From assembly GCA_936943315.1 (NCBI GenBank), contig CAKZJM010000259.1, positions 1 to 10,221 on the forward strand: DNA of 10,221 nt, read 5' to 3'. Each line of letters begins with the position of its first letter. Within the stretch, counting starts at the first letter, position 1. A program made the position numbers and the translations under genes. Shown here in pieces: positions 7,674 through 10,221 of this stretch. Source of the DNA: an uncultured Methylophilus sp. (lineage in GTDB: Bacteria; Pseudomonadota; Gammaproteobacteria; Burkholderiales; Methylophilaceae). The notes under the pieces were generated by a model. The model searched no databases, was not told the origin of the DNA, and saw only the letters and a program-made list of their open reading frames with translations.

Positions 7674-9089
7674 GTGCTCTCTCAAATTTCATCCTCCATG
7701 GATAAATCCATCCTGATGGCCTTCAAGAAAAAAATTCTGTTGGTTGAAGATGAAGTGCTGTTTGCAAAAGCGGTGGTCAAGCGTTTGCAAAAGGCAGGAT
7801 TTGAGTGTGAGCACGCTGAATCACTGCATGACGCCAGGTTGCTGGTGAAGCAGTTTGAGCCGGATATGGCGCTGCTGGATATGCGCCTGCCGGATGGCAA
7901 TGGCCTGGATTTACTGTCTGATTTTGTCGCAAAAGGGATCAACACCATTGTCATGACAGCATTTGGTGATGTGACCGATGCGGTGAACGCCATCAAACTC
8001 GGTGCGATTGACTATTTAAAGAAACCGATTGATCTTGAAGAGCTGTTGCTCATCATTCAAAAGAACGAAAAAACCACTGATTTACAGGCCAGTCTCGATT
8101 ATTCAAGGCAACGCGATACGGTTGTTAATGAATCGGTGCAGCTCATTGGTGAGAGTGCTGCCATGCAAAGCGTGCGCCAGCAAATCACCAGGATTGCACA
8201 ACTGAGTGCACTCAGCGATGCGGTGCAGCCAACTGTGCTCATTACGGGCGAAACAGGCACCGGTAAGGATGTGGTGGCCCGCTATCTGCATGCCAGTTGC
8301 GCCAATCACGATAAGCCTTTTGTGCACGTGGACTGTGCCTCTTTGCCCGCTGAGCTGATTGAAAGCGAATTGTTTGGGCACGAGAAGGGCGCTTTTACCA
8401 ATGCAGTCGCTTCCAGGCCAGGCTTGATTGAGTCGGCGGAAGATGGCACGTTGTTCCTGGATGAGATTGGGGAACTGCCGCTGGGTTTGCAGGCAAAGCT
8501 GCTGAATGTGCTGGAGCGCAGAATGGTACGGCGCCTGGGCTCGACCAAAGAGCGCCCTGTGCAAGCCCGTATCATTGCTGCCACCAATCGTGATTTGTAC
8601 CAGATGTCTAGCGAAGGGCGTTTCCGCTCAGACCTGTATTACCGTTTAAATGTGATTACGATGCAGATGCCGCCGCTACGTGACCGCGGCCAGGATGTCT
8701 TATTGCTGGCAAATTATTTCCGGCAAATGACTGAAAAGCGGTATGCGTTGCCACATCACGAATTTAGCCCGTTAGCGCTCATGGCCATACAAAACTACCA
8801 TTGGCCAGGCAATGTGCGTGAAATGCGTCATCAAATCAGTCGGGCAGTACTCATGTGCACGCAGGCGATGATTTCAGAGCAAGACCTTGGCTTGCCGCAA
8901 ATGGCCGCAGTGAATGGCAATGCAACGCTGACCGGCGATACGCCAGTGACACTGGATGGTGCAGAAAAAGCCATGCTGTTAAATGCACTGGAACAATCGC
9001 GCAACAACGTTTCAAAAGCCGCCAGACTGTTGGGCATCACGCGCATGACCATGCGCTACCGTATGGATAAACACGGCATTTCGGTTTAG
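7674..9089 (+). CDS. NtrC-family sigma-54-dependent response regulator (REC-AAA+-Fis HTH)
   Basis: This is a two-component response regulator that should activate sigma-54 RNA polymerase after phosphorylation. The receiver domain (about 19-130) has the acidic pair E25/D26, phospho-acceptor D69 (LLDMRLPDGNG), T95 and K117 (KKP). The AAA+ domain (about 155-390) has Walker A GETGTGKD (192-199), ESELFGHEKGAFTNA (L1 motif at 239-244), Walker B GTLFLDEIG (258-266), AATNRD (302-307), FRSDLYYRL and WPGNVRE (377-383). A Fis-type helix-turn-helix closes the protein (about 430-469: NNVSKAARLLGITRMTMRYR). The 471-residue length is normal. GTG 7674 is supported by AAGGA at 7663-7667; internal ATGs at 7698 and 7716 lack a ribosome site but would remove the unusual 14- to 17-residue leader before KKILLVEDE. 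It follows the receptor by 13 bp, so is probably co-transcribed with it. GAFTNA replaces the usual GAFTGA. No sensor kinase is in the window. Confidence 0.95.
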   Translation: MLSQISSSMDKSILMAFKKKILLVEDEVLFAKAVVKRLQKAGFECEHAESLHDARLLVKQFEPDMALLDMRLPDGNGLDLLSDFVAKGINTIVMTAFGDVTDAVNAIKLGAIDYLKKPIDLEELLLIIQKNEKTTDLQASLDYSRQRDTVVNESVQLIGESAAMQSVRQQITRIAQLSALSDAVQPTVLITGETGTGKDVVARYLHASCANHDKPFVHVDCASLPAELIESELFGHEKGAFTNAVASRPGLIESAEDGTLFLDEIGELPLGLQAKLLNVLERRMVRRLGSTKERPVQARIIAATNRDLYQMSSEGRFRSDLYYRLNVITMQMPPLRDRGQDVLLLANYFRQMTEKRYALPHHEFSPLALMAIQNYHWPGNVREMRHQISRAVLMCTQAMISEQDLGLPQMAAVNGNATLTGDTPVTLDGAEKAMLLNALEQSRNNVSKAARLLGITRMTMRYRMDKHGISV

Positions 9090-9108
9090 CTTTCAATCAG
9101 CCTTTAAG

Positions 9109-9135
9109 AACCTCGCATTTGCGAGGTTTTTTATT
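9109..9135 (+). terminator. Intrinsic terminator after the response regulator
   Basis: AACCTCGC (9109-9116) pairs perfectly with GCGAGGTT (9121-9128) around the 4-nt loop ATTT, and the stem runs into a T tract (TTTTTTATT, 9127-9135). It lies 19 bp after the response-regulator TAG. It is a textbook Rho-independent terminator and separates the receptor/regulator pair from purT. Confidence 0.9.
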
Positions 9136-9212
9136 GGTATTTGCCGTTGCCCAATCACATTTTCTTATGACATAAATCAAGCGCAATCAGCCGTGTGCCA
9201 AATCGCGCATGG

Positions 9213-9218
9213 TATCAT
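9213..9218 (+). promoter_or_regulatory. Weak candidate -10 element for purT
   Basis: TATCAT (9213-9218, 5 of 6 to TATAAT) lies 24 bp before the purT ATG. No convincing -35 hexamer stands 16-18 bp upstream. Because the preceding unit ends at a strong terminator, purT needs its own promoter in 9136-9242, and this is the best site I see. No PurR-like palindrome is evident. Confidence 0.25.
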
Positions 9219-9242
9219 TGCACTTTTACAGTGGAGCTGAAA

Positions 9243-10221
9243 ATGATTGGTACCCCGTTGAGCGCGAATGCGACCAAGGTCATGTTGTTGGGTAGTGGTG
9301 AACTTGGTAAAGAGGTGATTATTGCATTGCAGCGTCTTGGGGTTGAGGTCATTGCAGTGGACCGCTATGCAAATGCGCCAGGCCATCAGGTGGCTCACCA
9401 TGCTTACACCATAGACATGACTGACGCCAACGCATTAAAAAGCCTGGTCGACCAGGTTAAGCCACATTACATCGTGCCTGAAATTGAGGCCTTGAATACA
9501 CAGGCCCTGGCTGAAATTGAAGCCACTGGCGTGACCGTGGTGCCAACCGTCAAAGCCGTTCAACTCACCATGAACCGCGAAGGGATTCGCCGATTGGCTG
9601 CTGAGGAATTAAGCCTGCCGACTTCGCCTTACGCTTTTGCGCGTTCTGAAGCTGAGTTACAGGCGGCGATTGATGGCGGTATCGGTTATCCATGCTTTAT
9701 CAAACCGACCATGTCTTCTTCTGGCAAGGGCCAGTCACGTATCACACAAGCTTCTGAGGTGAACACAGCCTGGGAATATGCGGCCAGCGGTGGCCGGGTA
9801 AACCAGGGGGTGGTGATTGTTGAGGGCCAGATTGACTTTGATTATGAAATCACCTTGCTGACAGTCCGTGCCCGGAATGCATCGGGTGACATAGAAACCT
9901 ATTTCTGTGCACCGATTGGGCATGTACAAAAACAGGGCGATTATGTAGAGAGCTGGCAGCCACAGGCCATGCATCCGCAAGCATTAAAAAATGCGCAGGA
10001 CATTGCTAAAAAAGTCACAGATGCCTTAGGTGGCCAAGGGTTATTTGGCGTGGAGTTGTTTGTGAAAGGCGAGCAGGTCTGGTTCTCCGAAGTCAGCCCA
10101 CGCCCGCATGATACCGGCATGGTGACCATGTGTACGCAACGTTTGAATGAGTTTGAGTTACATGCGCGTGCGATCTTAGGCCTGCCTGTCGACGTAGCCT
10201 TGCGCGAAGAGGGCGCCAGCG
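9243..10221 (+). CDS. purT: Formate-dependent phosphoribosylglycinamide formyltransferase 2, 5' part of gene
   Basis: PurT is an ATP-grasp enzyme that formylates GAR to FGAR with formate and ATP, the third step of purine synthesis, without needing 10-formyl-tetrahydrofolate. The frame is open to the right edge with 326 of about 390-400 residues visible; the C-terminal end is missing. ATG 9243 is preceded by GGAG at 9233-9236. Landmarks match E. coli PurT closely: VMLLGSGELGKEV (13-25), VEVIAVDRYANAPG, PHYIVPEIEA (74-83), LTMNREGIRRLAAEE (108-122), the ATP-binding loop MSSSGKGQS (157-165), VIVEG with FDYEITLLTV (191-208), GLFGVELFV (266-274, Mg ligand E271) and FSEVSPRPHDTGMVT (281-295, Mg ligand E283). 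It stands alone after a terminator. In a methylotroph, formate from C1 oxidation would supply the substrate directly; that link is inference. Confidence 0.96.
   Translation, partial: MIGTPLSANATKVMLLGSGELGKEVIIALQRLGVEVIAVDRYANAPGHQVAHHAYTIDMTDANALKSLVDQVKPHYIVPEIEALNTQALAEIEATGVTVVPTVKAVQLTMNREGIRRLAAEELSLPTSPYAFARSEAELQAAIDGGIGYPCFIKPTMSSSGKGQSRITQASEVNTAWEYAASGGRVNQGVVIVEGQIDFDYEITLLTVRARNASGDIETYFCAPIGHVQKQGDYVESWQPQAMHPQALKNAQDIAKKVTDALGGQGLFGVELFVKGEQVWFSEVSPRPHDTGMVTMCTQRLNEFELHARAILGLPVDVALREEGAS

Noticed and set aside
9135..9150. TGGTATTTGCCGTTGC before purT as a sigma-54 promoter
   Set aside because: GG and GC are separated by 11 bp, not 10, and the match is weak. It also directly follows a terminator and precedes a housekeeping gene.

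Overview
The window is a stretch of Gram-negative bacterial chromosome with every gene on the + strand. Protein resemblance (DnaE1-type polymerase, AccA, TilS, a TonB-dependent receptor with a signal peptide, PurT), the dnaE-accA-tilS order and a middling base composition fit a betaproteobacterium. A methylotroph of the Methylophilaceae is my best guess. That placement is from memory of protein families, not from a search, and should be treated as moderate confidence.

Layout: (1) 1-2591, the C-terminal three quarters of dnaE (replicative DNA polymerase III alpha), whose 5' end lies outside the window. (2) accA, 2625-3620, with a candidate promoter inside the end of dnaE. (3) tilS, starting within a few bases of the accA stop. 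These three form a core-gene cluster that ends at a long perfect hairpin (5092-5129). (4) A 199-bp AT-rich gap (5065-5263) holding that hairpin and a second inverted repeat that could be an operator. (5) A 798-aa TonB-dependent outer-membrane receptor (5264-7660). (6) Thirteen bases later, an NtrC-type response regulator (7674-9089) that closes at a clear intrinsic terminator (9109-9135). (7) purT, formate-dependent GAR transformylase, from 9243 and running off the right edge.

The two flanks are ordinary core metabolism: replication, fatty-acid synthesis, tRNA-Ile lysidine formation and purine synthesis. The middle pair is the accessory part. The receptor carries a complete 12-residue EF-hand-type metal loop in its barrel region, followed by two cysteines flanking an acidic stretch. 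It also has a run of eight G in its coding sequence, where loss or gain of one base would stop translation early. It is apparently co-transcribed with an orphan two-component regulator that has GAFTNA in place of the usual GAFTGA sigma-54 contact motif. Together these suggest a regulated, possibly phase-variable uptake system whose substrate could involve a metal ion; the sequence does not establish the substrate.

No tRNA, rRNA, CRISPR array, insertion sequence or phage gene was seen.
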